From Senegalimassilia sp003474385 (GTDB taxonomy: Bacteria > Actinomycetota > Coriobacteriia > Coriobacteriales > Eggerthellaceae), in NCBI RefSeq assembly GCF_003474385.1, contig NZ_QUCY01000006.1:1-64000 (forward strand): a stretch of DNA of 64,000 nt, read 5' to 3'. Positions 51,950-61,047 of this stretch are shown in pieces. The position numbers and the translations under genes are program-made. How positions within the stretch are numbered: the stretch's first letter is position 1; the number at the start of each line of letters is the position of its first letter. Below the pieces are notes generated by a model. The model was not told where the DNA came from. It searched no databases and was given only the letters and a program-made list of their open reading frames with translations.

Positions 51950-52519
51950 TTACACGTAATAGACCGACGGGTTCGTACCCATTTCAGGAAGGTACTGAAC
52001 GCCCTTTTTCTGCTGCAGCAAACGGCTCGGCTCGCTTTCCGGGTCGTTCAGGTCGCCGAACACGCGCGCGTTGGCCGGACAGGCTTCGGCGCAGAACGGC
52101 TTTTGGCCCTCGGCGATGCGGTCCTTGCAGAACGTGCACTTGCTCATGACGTGGTGCGCGTCGTCCATGGACGGGGCGCCGTACGGGCAGGTCCAGGTGC
52201 AATAGCCGCATGCGATGCAGCGATCCTGGTCAACCAGCACCAGCCCGGTTTCCTCATCCTTGTGCATGGCATGGGTGGGGCAGTGCTTCACGCACGCCGG
52301 ATCTTCGCAGTGGTTGCACAGCATCGGGCGAAACGCCAGGCGCGTACGCGGGAATGCGCCCGTGGCCTGGTACAACACGTCGCCGTCGAGGCTTTCCAGA
52401 TGATTCCAGTGGGCAGAGCCCGGCACCTCGTTGGAAATCTTGCAGCTGATCGTGCAGGTCTGGCAGCCGACGCAGTGCTCGGTGTCGATGACCATGCCGT
52501 AATGAACTTCGTTGCTCAT
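51950..52519 (-). CDS. DmsB-like 4Fe-4S subunit (locus 1)
   Basis: Electron-transfer subunit with four [4Fe-4S] clusters; 189 aa. The four cysteine sets are CVGCQTCTISC, CNHCEDPACVKHC, CIACGYCTWTC and CTFCKDRIAEGQKPFCAEAC. It carries electrons from the membrane anchor to the molybdenum subunit. It lies 13 bp after dmsA-like gene 1 and about 15 bp before the anchor gene. Confidence 0.95.
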   Translation of the reverse strand: MSNEVHYGMVIDTEHCVGCQTCTISCKISNEVPGSAHWNHLESLDGDVLYQATGAFPRTRLAFRPMLCNHCEDPACVKHCPTHAMHKDEETGLVLVDQDRCIACGYCTWTCPYGAPSMDDAHHVMSKCTFCKDRIAEGQKPFCAEACPANARVFGDLNDPESEPSRLLQQKKGVQYLPEMGTNPSVYYV

Positions 52520-52532
52520 GTCCTATCCCCCT

Positions 52533-55094
52533 TTAGGCCTTCTCGACTTCGACCAGGTTGTCGTAGAACGCCGAGTTCGTCATGCTGTACGACTCTTCCG
52601 CGTCGTTGATGGCCATGCGCGTCAGGTTCTGGTAGCAGCCCTCGATGAAGTGATCGGGCGTCCAACCGCTTTGCGTTGCCACCGTGCCGGGCACGATGCC
52701 CTCGGTCAGAAACACGCGCAGCTTCATGTCGCCGCGGTCGTTGAACACGCGCACGATATCGCCGTGGGAAAGGCCGCGCTCGCGGGCGTCCTTCGGGTTC
52801 ATCTGCAGCAGCGGCTCGTTTTGCACCACCTCAAGCTCGGGAATGAGGATATGCTGCGTATGCACGTTCAAACGGTCGTGGTACTGGATGTACGCAAGCG
52901 GATACTTCTTGGCCAGCTCGCCTTCGCGCGGGTCTTCCGCCGGGGGCAGCCACGAGGGAACCTCTTCGCCAAACGGCAGCATCTTTTCCGTGTAGAACTC
53001 GAACTTGCCGGTGTCGGTCTTGTAGCCCGCGCCGTCGGCGTAAACGATGGCCGGCTCGTAGATGGCATCGGAGCGGCCGTAAATGCCCTGTTCAACGACG
53101 TCGCGATTCCAATCAAGATCAGCCCATGCGGGATGGTCGGTGCCCACGAACTGGCGAATCCATTCCTCGTCGGTCTTGTCCCAGTACTGTTCCACGCCGC
53201 ACTTCTTCGCCAGCATGGTCATCATCTCGACGTCGGACTTGCTCTCGCCCAGAGGCTCGATGGCCGGCTGGTTGAACATAGCCCACGGGCTGCGGTCGAT
53301 GAGGTCCCAATGCTCCCAGTACGACGTTGCCGGCAGCACGATGTCGGAGTACTTCGCCGTCCAGGTCCACCACGGGTCGGCCGTCACGATGAAGTCGATG
53401 GCGGGAAGCACGTGGTTGATCATGTAGTTCGAATCGGGGGACATGTTGATGAGGTTGGAGTTGGCGATCCACAGGAAGTCGATGCCCACGGGGTTGCGGT
53501 CGACCGCAGCGTTGTACAGCTGCGACGAGGGAACCATGTTGGCCTTCTTGCCCGTGTTCGACCAGTCGGTGTAGTTGTACACGGGTCCGGTGTAACCGGC
53601 GACCGGCTTGTTCGTGGCGGTACCGCCGGCGTGCGATGCGCCGCCGCCCTTGACGCCGATGTAGCCGGCGACCATGGCCAGCGTGGCCACGGTGCGGAAC
53701 GGGGAATACGAGTGGTTCACGCGCTGCATGCCCTGGCCCATGCGGATGGCAGCGGGCTTGGCCGTGATGTATTCCTCGGCCAGACGCTCAACGACCGCCG
53801 GGTCGATGCCGCAGATCTTGCCCGTGTACTCGGGCGTGTAACCCTTGCAGCCGTCAACCAGGTGATCGAACGCCGTGCGGCACTTCACGCCGTCGACGGT
53901 GAACGTGCCGGAAAGCGCCGGCTTGACTTCGCCGGCCTTGATGGCGGCGGCCTTCGGGGCGTCCACAGCGGCGCCGGTCAACTCGTCCCAAATCACGTAC
54001 GTGTGCGCGCCCGAACCGGCGTCGCCCTGGGAAGCGGGCGTGGAGCCGATGGACGTTGCGTCGGCTGCGTCGTCGGCGGTGCTTTCGGCGACCTTGCCGT
54101 CGACCATGCGCAGGTACTTGCCGTTGTCCTCGCGAATGAGGTACGGGGCAACGGATTCCTCGACCAGCTTGTCTTTCGCGTGCAGGTCGTGGCCGATGAT
54201 CCAGTTCATCATGCCGAGCGCCAGGGCGGGGTCGGTCTGCGGGTTGATGCCGATCCACTCGTCTGCCATGGCCGCCGTCGAGCACTGGCGCGGGTCGATG
54301 ACGATGACCTTCGCGCCGTTTTTGCGCGCTGCCACGTAGTCGCGCAGCTCGGAGGTGTGCGTGTCGGCCAGGTTGCGGCCCCAGCAGATGACCAGGTTGG
54401 AGTTCAGGTAATCGCGCGAATCGTGCGCGCCGCGGTGCGTGCCGAACACCATGGTCATGCCCATGGACGCACCATGGTCGCCCATGATGCCCTCGACGTC
54501 CCACGTCGTCGCGCCCAAGCAGCCGGCGAAGCGGGTGGGAGCCTCCCACGACAGCTTGCCTAGGTCGCCCGTGAACGAGTAGAACGACGCGTTCTTCGGG
54601 TCTTTCGCCACCACGGCGTTGAGCTTCTCGGCGATGATGTCGATGGCCTCATCCCAGGTGATGCGCTCGAATTCACCGCTACCGCGCTCACCCGTGCGCT
54701 TCATGGGGTACATGACACGCGCGTTTTCGTCCTGCACGTGCTTGATGTAGCTCATGGAGCGCAGGCAGGCGTTCGCGTAACCCGGACGGCCCGGCATGTT
54801 GCCCGGCTCGACGCGGATGAGCTTGCCGTCGCGCACCGTGCCGTGCAGGTGGCAGCGCGATGTGCAGTTCACGGTGCACACCGCGTGCACCGACTTCTCC
54901 CCCGCCTTGACAGGGGCTTCTTCAGCGACAGCCACGCCTTCGGGCGATGCCTGTGCGCCGAATCCGAGCGCGGACGCCACCGTGATGGCGCCGACGCCCT
55001 TGATGAACGTGCGGCGGGTCAGCTTCCCGTCGCGCATGAAGTACTCCGGAGCGGCTTCGGCAGGCGAAGCGCAGTGCCCGTTCGGGTTCCCCAT
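52533..55094 (-). CDS. Tat-exported molybdopterin oxidoreductase, DmsA-like (locus 1)
   Basis: Catalytic subunit of a DMSO-reductase-family enzyme with a bis-MGD cofactor; 853 aa from the ATG at 55094 (GGAGG 6 nt before). A twin-arginine signal is at residues 26-48 (TRRTFIKGVGAITVASA), so it works outside the membrane. The [4Fe-4S] ligands are C73, C77 and C81 (CTVNCTSRC) plus C in NACLRS. Conserved ITWDEAIDII and the C-terminal molybdopterin-dinucleotide-binding domain are present. The substrate is unknown; S- or N-oxides are possible. Divergent from a Crp/Fnr-type regulator. Confidence 0.93.
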   Translation of the reverse strand: MGNPNGHCASPAEAAPEYFMRDGKLTRRTFIKGVGAITVASALGFGAQASPEGVAVAEEAPVKAGEKSVHAVCTVNCTSRCHLHGTVRDGKLIRVEPGNMPGRPGYANACLRSMSYIKHVQDENARVMYPMKRTGERGSGEFERITWDEAIDIIAEKLNAVVAKDPKNASFYSFTGDLGKLSWEAPTRFAGCLGATTWDVEGIMGDHGASMGMTMVFGTHRGAHDSRDYLNSNLVICWGRNLADTHTSELRDYVAARKNGAKVIVIDPRQCSTAAMADEWIGINPQTDPALALGMMNWIIGHDLHAKDKLVEESVAPYLIREDNGKYLRMVDGKVAESTADDAADATSIGSTPASQGDAGSGAHTYVIWDELTGAAVDAPKAAAIKAGEVKPALSGTFTVDGVKCRTAFDHLVDGCKGYTPEYTGKICGIDPAVVERLAEEYITAKPAAIRMGQGMQRVNHSYSPFRTVATLAMVAGYIGVKGGGASHAGGTATNKPVAGYTGPVYNYTDWSNTGKKANMVPSSQLYNAAVDRNPVGIDFLWIANSNLINMSPDSNYMINHVLPAIDFIVTADPWWTWTAKYSDIVLPATSYWEHWDLIDRSPWAMFNQPAIEPLGESKSDVEMMTMLAKKCGVEQYWDKTDEEWIRQFVGTDHPAWADLDWNRDVVEQGIYGRSDAIYEPAIVYADGAGYKTDTGKFEFYTEKMLPFGEEVPSWLPPAEDPREGELAKKYPLAYIQYHDRLNVHTQHILIPELEVVQNEPLLQMNPKDARERGLSHGDIVRVFNDRGDMKLRVFLTEGIVPGTVATQSGWTPDHFIEGCYQNLTRMAINDAEESYSMTNSAFYDNLVEVEKA

Positions 55095-55227
55095 GGTGTC
55101 CTCCCTCGTCTTGTTAACTCGTCTTGCCTTTGCGGCTCGACGCAGCATAGGCGCGAGGGCAGGAGCCCACCACACACGGCTGGGGCGGACCACCACGGTT
55201 GGACCGCGCTCCCAATGTTCGCGGCCG

Positions 55228-55243
55228 CCCACAACCTTGTGGG
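55228..55243. promoter_or_regulatory. candidate operator of the Crp/Fnr-type regulator
   Basis: CCCACAACCTTGTGGG, 7-bp inverted arms with a 2-bp centre, lies in the divergent region between dmsA-like gene 1 and the regulator gene. Its size and symmetry fit a dimeric regulator site. A related GCACAA-N5-TTGTGC lies at 56067-56083. Confidence 0.5.
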
Positions 55244-55347
55244 ACGGAAACAAGGCTATGTTTGCTGCGCGCGCGAACCTTCCTACCATGCAAGCAATGC
55301 GATATTCTGACGAATTGACATGGGAATGCCAGGGGATGGGGGAGCAT

Positions 55348-56052
55348 ATGGAAGCGATCAGCCTGTTCGTGCAGCCAAAACCGCTGCTCAGCAACACGAT
55401 CGAGCGCATCACGAAAACCGGCGAGCTGAAGGCAGCGTCTCACGTGCTCGCACCGGGCGACTACCTGTTTCGCGAAGGCGACGACATCCGCTCGACGTTC
55501 TATATCCAGCGCGGCATGGTGAGGCTGTACAGCAACACGCCCGACGGGTATTCCAAAACCGTGTTCTTCCACAAGGCGGGCACGCTCATCGGCTTTCAGG
55601 GATTTCAATACGACGAAAATCGCAAGCCCTCCATCCTCAACGCGCGCGCCACCACAAAAGTCGAGCTGCTTGAAATCGACGGCGCTACGTTCGGCGCATA
55701 TCTGCGCGACCACGGCGACGTGTGCTACGCCATGGCGCAATACCTGTTCGAGATGATGGCGCTGCAGACGCGCGAGGCGGTCAACGCGGCCATCTACCCC
55801 GTGCTGCAGCGATTTTCCGCGTTGCTGCTGACGCTCATGAGCGAATTCAGCGCGGCGCACGCCCCGGCTATCGTGCCGTTTTCCAACGATGAGCTGGCCG
55901 AAATGCTTGGCGTGCACGTAAACTCGATCACCAACAGCGTCAGCGCCCTGCGCAAAGCCGAATGCGTGGAGCGGCAGCGCAGTGCGCTCGTGATCACCGA
56001 TTTCAAGAAGCTGAAAAGCGTGGCGGAAAGCCTGATCGCGAACAAGCGCTAG
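55348..56052 (+). CDS. Crp/Fnr-family transcriptional regulator
   Basis: 234 aa from the ATG at 55348 (GGGGGAG just before). A cyclic-nucleotide-binding-like N-terminal domain (LAPGDYLFREGDDIRSTFYIQRGMVRLY) and a dimer helix are followed by a C-terminal winged helix (FSNDELAEMLGVHVNSITNSVSALRKAE). It lacks the N-terminal cysteine cluster of FNR, so it is not an oxygen-sensing Fe-S type; haem or small-ligand sensing is possible. It most likely controls the divergent dms-like locus 1. Confidence 0.9.
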   Translation: MEAISLFVQPKPLLSNTIERITKTGELKAASHVLAPGDYLFREGDDIRSTFYIQRGMVRLYSNTPDGYSKTVFFHKAGTLIGFQGFQYDENRKPSILNARATTKVELLEIDGATFGAYLRDHGDVCYAMAQYLFEMMALQTREAVNAAIYPVLQRFSALLLTLMSEFSAAHAPAIVPFSNDELAEMLGVHVNSITNSVSALRKAECVERQRSALVITDFKKLKSVAESLIANKR

Positions 56053-56066
56053 GCGCGAAAGGCAGC

Positions 56067-56083
56067 GCACAAGACGGTTGTGC
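56067..56083. promoter_or_regulatory. inverted repeat after the regulator gene
   Basis: GCACAA-GACGG-TTGTGC, 15 bp past the regulator stop. It is either a weak hairpin terminator or a second site of the regulator, since its CACAA/TTGTG arms match 55228-55243. A further TTGTGCAC follows at 56092. Confidence 0.4.
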
Positions 56084-56189
56084 TCCCCAAATTGTGCACG
56101 TTATTTGTTGACAGCAAAAGAATTTTGTGATTCGCACACTTCGTACGTCAACGTTTTTACGCGCGCGCTACCATTAGAGACAACACATC

Positions 56190-56241
56190 GGCGTCTTACG
56201 ACGCCCCCGGCATGTTCTTTGCGCCGGGGGCGTCGTTTTTT
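56190..56241 (+). promoter_or_regulatory. attenuator-like leader of the MFS-CBS gene
   Basis: A strong terminator, GACGCCCCCGGC (56200-56211) with its complement at 56223-56234 and then GTTTTTT, lies 127 bp before the MFS-CBS start. Just upstream, GGCGTC (56190-56195) can pair with GACGCC (56200-56205), the left arm of the terminator, forming a mutually exclusive hairpin. A simple terminator for the regulator gene is the alternative reading. Confidence 0.6.
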
Positions 56242-56367
56242 CCGTCGCCTTTCTCTATTCGAATCCGCGAACGCATATGCGTTTGGCGAGCCTTACGGAC
56301 CGCCTTTGGCTTGTGCGCTCAACGGACGCAACGCGGCTGCGCCATGCCGCACAGATTGGAGTCGCTC

Positions 56368-58275
56368 ATGGCTAACTGGGGTCTTACCCGAAAGCAGATC
56401 ATCATGCTGATCGTGCTGGTGTTCGGCACCTTCGTCACCGTGTTGAACCAGACGGTCGTGGCGCCGGCATTGCCGTCGATCATGAGCGAGATGAGCGTCG
56501 ACGCCGCCGTCGCGCAGTGGTTGACCACCGGATTTACGCTGGTCAACGCCATCATGGTGCCCATCACCGCGTTTCTGACAGACCGCTTCACCACGCGCCG
56601 GCTGTTCCTTGCGTCCATGGTCCTGTTCACCGCCGGCACAATGCTGGCGGCCTGGGGCCCGAACTTCCCCGTGTTGCTTGCCGGCCGCTTGATCCAAGCC
56701 GCCGGCGCCGGCATCCTCATGCCGCTCGTGATGACGGTGCTCATGTGGACGTTCCCCATTGACCGTCGCGGCACCGCCATGGGCGTGTTCGGCATCGTCA
56801 TCGCGTTCGCCCCCGCCGCCGGCCCCACCGTCGCCGGCATCATCATCGACCAGGCGAACTGGCACGTCATGTTCTGGATCATCGCCGTGCTGTGCGCAGC
56901 CGTCATCGTGTTCGCCGCCTTCGCGCTTGAACGCGGCGGCGAAACGAACAAGGATGTGAAGCTCGACGTGGTTTCGGTCGCCCTGTCCACGTTCGGGTTC
57001 GGCGGCCTGCTGTACGGCCTGTCCGCCATCGGCAGCTACGGCGTGACGGCCGATTCGGCGGGCGGCGTCATCATCGGCGTGATTGCGCTCGCGTTCTTCT
57101 TCCGCCGCCAGCTGCGCATGGAGCAGCCCATGCTGCAGGTGCGCGTGCTGACGAACCGCAAGTTCCTCATCGCCACCATCATCGTGATGCTCGTGCAAGG
57201 CGCGCTGCTTGCCGGCGGCATCCTCATCCCCATCTTGCTGCAGTCCTATATGGGATTCTCCGCCACCACATCGGGCCTTGTGCTGCTACCCGGCGCCATC
57301 GTCATGGGAGCCATGGGACCGGTCGCCGGCCGCTTGTTCGACAAGCACGGCCCGCGCGTGCTGGCCGTCATCGGCACCGGCGTGCTAGCGCTGACCACCG
57401 CGACATTCATGTTCATGGGACCGGGTATGGGGCTTATCACCCTCACGGTCATCTACACGGTGCGCCTGTTCAGCCTATCGCTGGTGAACATGCCCATCTC
57501 CACCTGGGGCATGAATGCGCTGCCCGACAAGCTGATGAACCACGGAACCTCCGTGCAGAACACGTTTCGCCAGGTGGCAGGCTCGCTGGGTACAGCCGTC
57601 ATCGTGTCCGCGTCCACCGTTGCCACCAACATGGTTTCCGGTTCGACCGATGCCGTGACCGCCGGCGTGTTCGGCATCCATGCGGCGTTCGCCGTGGCCA
57701 CGGCCCTGTGCGTGCTGGGCTTCGTGCTGACCGTAGCGCTCGTGCGCAACAAGCCCGGCGATGAGGCGGCCGCCGACGAAGACAACGCGCACCGTTCCCT
57801 CATCGAGCGGATCATGAAGCGCGACGTGTACACGCTGCCCGAGAACGCCACCGTGCTCGAAGCCATGCAGCTGCTGGTGAACAACCATATCAGCGCCGCG
57901 CCGCTGGTCGATGCCGCCGGCAAGCCGACCGGCTTCATCTCCGATGGCGACATCATGCGCTACCTGTCCAAGCGCGGCCAGATGATCATGGACCCCGTGG
58001 TGATGATCGTGCAAACCGTGGATGCGTACTCCGACCACAAGGACTACGCCCACAAGCTGGAGCACCTTATGGGCATGAAGGCCTCCGATATCGGTGCGAA
58101 GGGCATCATCGGCGTCAGCGTGCACGCCGACCTGCCCGAAGTCTGCCGCGTGCTCGGCGAGAACCACCTGAAGAAGGTGCCCGTGCTCGAAGACGGCGTG
58201 ATCGTGGGCGTCATCAACCGAAGCGACATCACGCACTTCAGCATGGAGAAATATCTGGAGGAGCGCGGAGCGTAG
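56368..58275 (+). CDS. MFS transporter (DHA2 type) fused to a CBS-domain pair
   Basis: 635 aa from the ATG at 56368 (GGAG 7 nt before). The first 470 or so residues are an EmrB/QacA-like carrier with about 14 membrane helices, motif A-like LTDRFTTRRLF and motif C-like GIVIAFAPAAGPTVAGI. Then comes a charged linker (GDEAAADEDN), followed by two CBS motifs: residues about 480-540 (IMKRDVYTLPENATVLEAMQLL...GFISDGDIMRYL) and 570-625 (ending VINRSDITHF). CBS pairs bind adenine nucleotides in many proteins, so transport may be gated by energy state. The substrate is unknown. Upstream in-frame ATGs exist but lack ribosome sites. Confidence 0.92.
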   Translation: MANWGLTRKQIIMLIVLVFGTFVTVLNQTVVAPALPSIMSEMSVDAAVAQWLTTGFTLVNAIMVPITAFLTDRFTTRRLFLASMVLFTAGTMLAAWGPNFPVLLAGRLIQAAGAGILMPLVMTVLMWTFPIDRRGTAMGVFGIVIAFAPAAGPTVAGIIIDQANWHVMFWIIAVLCAAVIVFAAFALERGGETNKDVKLDVVSVALSTFGFGGLLYGLSAIGSYGVTADSAGGVIIGVIALAFFFRRQLRMEQPMLQVRVLTNRKFLIATIIVMLVQGALLAGGILIPILLQSYMGFSATTSGLVLLPGAIVMGAMGPVAGRLFDKHGPRVLAVIGTGVLALTTATFMFMGPGMGLITLTVIYTVRLFSLSLVNMPISTWGMNALPDKLMNHGTSVQNTFRQVAGSLGTAVIVSASTVATNMVSGSTDAVTAGVFGIHAAFAVATALCVLGFVLTVALVRNKPGDEAAADEDNAHRSLIERIMKRDVYTLPENATVLEAMQLLVNNHISAAPLVDAAGKPTGFISDGDIMRYLSKRGQMIMDPVVMIVQTVDAYSDHKDYAHKLEHLMGMKASDIGAKGIIGVSVHADLPEVCRVLGENHLKKVPVLEDGVIVGVINRSDITHFSMEKYLEERGA

Positions 58276-58332
58276 ACCCCCCTGCTTTGAGACACGAAAC
58301 GGGAGACTCAACGCGAGCACCCCCCTGAACGT

Positions 58333-58375
58333 AAAAACTCCCGCAACCGCGCCATTTGCGGTTGCGGGAGTTTTT
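58333..58375. terminator. bidirectional intrinsic terminator
   Basis: A perfect 18-bp stem: AAAAACTCCCGCAACCGC (58333-58350) and its complement (58358-58375), 7-nt loop. T runs occur on both strands. It separates the convergent MFS-CBS and dmsC-like genes. Confidence 0.93.
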
Positions 58376-58395
58376 ACAGCCTGGGCTTATACGAC

Positions 58396-59313
58396 CTATA
58401 CGGCAAGGCCGACCGTCAAGTGCATCATATAGAACGCGAAACGCATTACGAAGATGCCGGCGAATACCAGCAGACACGCTACAGCCATGCGAGCAAGCAC
58501 ACGCTTGGAGAACGCAAGCTCACCCCCGCCGTGCGCCACCGCTTCCCTCGACACAGCATGCATCGTGAAGGCGGCAAGCACGCAACCGGCAAAGCACATC
58601 AACGCGAACGCCAGCAGCATCGCGTGGTAATACGGCACAAGGTCGGCTGCCGCGACCATCGAATTCGCAACACCGCTCAATAGCCTGCCCTGCACGATAT
58701 ACACAACCATATTCGCCGCAAGCGCAATGAGGGGCACTGCCATCAGCAGCAAACCGAAACGCCCCACAAGCGCACGCCGTTGGGCGGCATACAACGTGAT
58801 CGCAGCCAGCAAAGGCCCTCCCACCAGGGCATTCAACCACAACGAAATCGGAACCGTAGGCAAGCTCCAAGTGACGATGGTGTCGACGGAATACGCAAGG
58901 GACACCATCGTCACGAACGCGACGCCCGTTGCCACAATCATCGTCAGCAGCAGCCGCTGCAGCCATACAAAGGGCTTGGCCGAAAACGAGTACAGCCAAT
59001 ACAGGCCGCTGCACGCCAACAACCCCACCGCGCTGACGACTTCGTTCGAAAGAGGGCTGGACCCGGCGTGCAAAAACACGTACAGCGCATTGGCCGGGTT
59101 TCCAAGATGCGTGGCCGACGCGACAAGCCCCACCATGGTAACCACAAGGGGGATGCACATGAACGTGCTGATGCGCGCCCGCATCGTCGATTCGAGCTTC
59201 GGAAGCAACAACACCGCCGCAACCAGAACAAGGGCGATAGCGCCCGAAGGGGCGAGCGTGGTGAACAGCACCAACGTCACCTCGCCTAACGCGGTATCGA
59301 ACCCGGAAATCAT
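58396..59313 (-). CDS. second DmsC-like anchor subunit (locus 2)
   Basis: 305 aa with about eight or nine membrane helices; ATG at 59313 follows GGGGGAG. It shares landmarks with the locus-2 DmsC (LFTTLAPSGA near the start, SPLSNE in the third helix region, FAFYMMHLTVGL at the C-terminus) but is otherwise divergent. It is last in the run dmsA-dmsB-dmsC-torD-this gene, with no second dmsA or dmsB of its own. It may serve as an alternative anchor or work with a subunit encoded elsewhere. Confidence 0.85.
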   Translation of the reverse strand: MISGFDTALGEVTLVLFTTLAPSGAIALVLVAAVLLLPKLESTMRARISTFMCIPLVVTMVGLVASATHLGNPANALYVFLHAGSSPLSNEVVSAVGLLACSGLYWLYSFSAKPFVWLQRLLLTMIVATGVAFVTMVSLAYSVDTIVTWSLPTVPISLWLNALVGGPLLAAITLYAAQRRALVGRFGLLLMAVPLIALAANMVVYIVQGRLLSGVANSMVAAADLVPYYHAMLLAFALMCFAGCVLAAFTMHAVSREAVAHGGGELAFSKRVLARMAVACLLVFAGIFVMRFAFYMMHLTVGLAV

Positions 59314-59421
59314 CAGCTCCCCCTCTTTGCAGCACTGCTCGATGCGAAACGCGCATAACACCTGCATGGTCCGGCGCATCAGCTTGCAGCGACGCGCCGG
59401 ACCAAACGATTCCTTGGTATT

Positions 59422-60093
59422 TTAGCGATAGAAGCGAGGCGTGACGACCTCCAACCCCAACGCCTCCTGAACGCCGTCCAAGCTTGCACGCGTTAAGCGA
59501 GCCAGCCCTTCATAGAAAGGATGCTCGGCGGCATCGGCAAGCTCGTCCAGGAAATGCCCCACCCACGTCAGGAAGTGAAGGCTCAGGAACTCGCCCAGGT
59601 CGGCGGGCTGATTCTGCGCAAGCCACGCCATAAGGGCGAGCATAAGCCCGATATGGTCCTCCGGGGTTTTCTCGTCAGCGGCTCGCGCAACGCCATGTTC
59701 GCGCATCCATGCGCGCAGCTCAAGGGTGGTCGCACCGAACACCACGCACTCGCGATCGGTGTATACCGAGCCCCACGGCGGCGCCGGCTTTGCGCCCGGG
59801 CCGATGAACAAGCGGCGATATTCCCACGTCAGATCATCGTCCGCGGCAAAGGCGCCGCTCTCTTCGGCAGCGCAGCTCGGCGCCAAGCCCTCGACCATCA
59901 TGGCCAAACAGCAAGCAGCCTCTTCCTTGCCGACGAACGGCCATTCCGCACCGGCGGCCTGCGCGTCAAGCGCGGCAACTGCCGCAAACTCGGCGCCGGC
60001 ATCGCCCGTGCGCGGGTCCTGCAGGAAAAACGGGGCCAGCGTGTTCCCCAGAAACGCGACGCCCTCAAACGTCGCAGCATCAAGATCCGTCAT
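59422..60093 (-). CDS. TorD/DmsD-family molybdoenzyme chaperone
   Basis: Cytoplasmic chaperone that binds the Tat signal of a molybdoenzyme and keeps it for cofactor loading; 223 aa, all-helical. The family motif appears as WEYRRLFIGPGAKPAPPWGSVYTD (about residues 90-112), and EDHIGLMLALMAWL with the later FLSLHFLTWVGHF are the other conserved helices. It sits between two anchor genes of locus 2, so its client is most likely the locus-2 DmsA-like protein. Confidence 0.93.
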   Translation of the reverse strand: MTDLDAATFEGVAFLGNTLAPFFLQDPRTGDAGAEFAAVAALDAQAAGAEWPFVGKEEAACCLAMMVEGLAPSCAAEESGAFAADDDLTWEYRRLFIGPGAKPAPPWGSVYTDRECVVFGATTLELRAWMREHGVARAADEKTPEDHIGLMLALMAWLAQNQPADLGEFLSLHFLTWVGHFLDELADAAEHPFYEGLARLTRASLDGVQEALGLEVVTPRFYR

Positions 60094-60135
60094 GCGATCC
60101 TCTCCTTACCGCTTAAGGCAACCATCATACGGCAA

Positions 60136-60164
60136 GGGGCGCGCCGGCAAACCGGACACGCCCC
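60136..60164. other. hairpin between dmsC and torD
   Basis: GGGGCG pairs with CGCCCC, with GCCGG/CCGGA partly pairing inside, in the 95-bp gap after the dmsC stop. The T run on the minus strand precedes rather than follows the stem, so this is not a standard terminator. It may stabilise the dmsABC message. Confidence 0.45.
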
Positions 60165-60188
60165 GAAAAAAGCCTCGACCCTCAGAGA

Positions 60189-61046
60189 TTAGCCGATATA
60201 CAGGCCAACGCTCAACTGCACCGCATAGAACGCCAGGCGGGCGGCGAACACACCCACGATCGCCAGCACCGGAGCCGCAGCGGCAAGCGCCGTGGACTTC
60301 GAGTTGCGCAGAGCCATGAAGGCGGCGACTGCGGCAACGACCATGCACACCACGCCGATCCACATGGGAGCGGAGGCAGCGGCGACCAGGTCCGCGCCAT
60401 CGACCAGCGCATTGCCCATGCCGGACACGCTCATGACCTGCACCATCAAGCCGGCGACGCCAAGGACCAAGCCGATGATCAGCACCGCCAGCGCAGCCAT
60501 CTTGAAGCCGCCCTTCGCAGCGTCCTCAAGCGCACCGGACAGCGCCAGCACGAGCACGCCCAGGGAAACTCCGCCCAGCAGGCTGAAGCCCAGCACGGCA
60601 ACGGGAACCATCGGGGTGTTCCAGGAAGCAATGGTCTCCATCATGTAGGCAGCGCCCGTGAAGCACGCGAACACAACAGCCATCACGGCCACCACGGCGG
60701 CAAAGCCCTTGCGAGCGCCCTCGCCAAGCTTGCCGGCGAGCGCCACGATCCAGTACACGATAGCCAGCACGGCGAGCACGACGCCGGCGAGCAGCTCGTT
60801 GGACAGCGGGCTCGCGCCCAGACCGGCGAGCACGCCGAACGCATGCATGGGGCTAGCCAGGTGGAAGAACGCGCAGATGAAGCCTGCCACCAACACGACG
60901 ACCGGGATGGTGGTCATGCGGTCGATCTTCTTCAGCTGCTCATCGGAGAACTTCGTGGTGAAGAAAGCCACAGCCAGCGCGATGAACGCGCCCGCGCCGA
61001 TAGGCGCCAGCGTGGTGAACAAAGCCAAAGGCAGCTCGGCCATCAT
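60189..61046 (-). CDS. DmsC-like membrane anchor subunit (locus 2)
   Basis: 285 aa with about eight membrane helices; starts at ATG 61046, with GGAGG 9 nt before. LALFTTLAPIGAGAFIALA, HLASPMHAFGVLAGLGASPLSNELL and the terminal RLAFYAVQLSVGLYIG are DmsC-like. It anchors the electron-transfer and catalytic subunits and oxidises menaquinol, by family inference. One base separates it from the dmsB-like gene. Confidence 0.92.
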   Translation of the reverse strand: MMAELPLALFTTLAPIGAGAFIALAVAFFTTKFSDEQLKKIDRMTTIPVVVLVAGFICAFFHLASPMHAFGVLAGLGASPLSNELLAGVVLAVLAIVYWIVALAGKLGEGARKGFAAVVAVMAVVFACFTGAAYMMETIASWNTPMVPVAVLGFSLLGGVSLGVLVLALSGALEDAAKGGFKMAALAVLIIGLVLGVAGLMVQVMSVSGMGNALVDGADLVAAASAPMWIGVVCMVVAAVAAFMALRNSKSTALAAAAPVLAIVGVFAARLAFYAVQLSVGLYIG

Positions 61047-61047
61047 G

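Noticed and set aside
56212..56367. In-frame upstream ATG extending the MFS-CBS protein by 52 residues
   Set aside because: It begins inside the terminator hairpin, has no ribosome site, and the extension is basic and unlike an MFS N-terminus. The ATG at 56368 has GGAG and a normal N-terminus.
60136..60175. Terminator between dmsC and torD
   Set aside because: The T run is on the wrong side of the stem for the minus-strand transcript.
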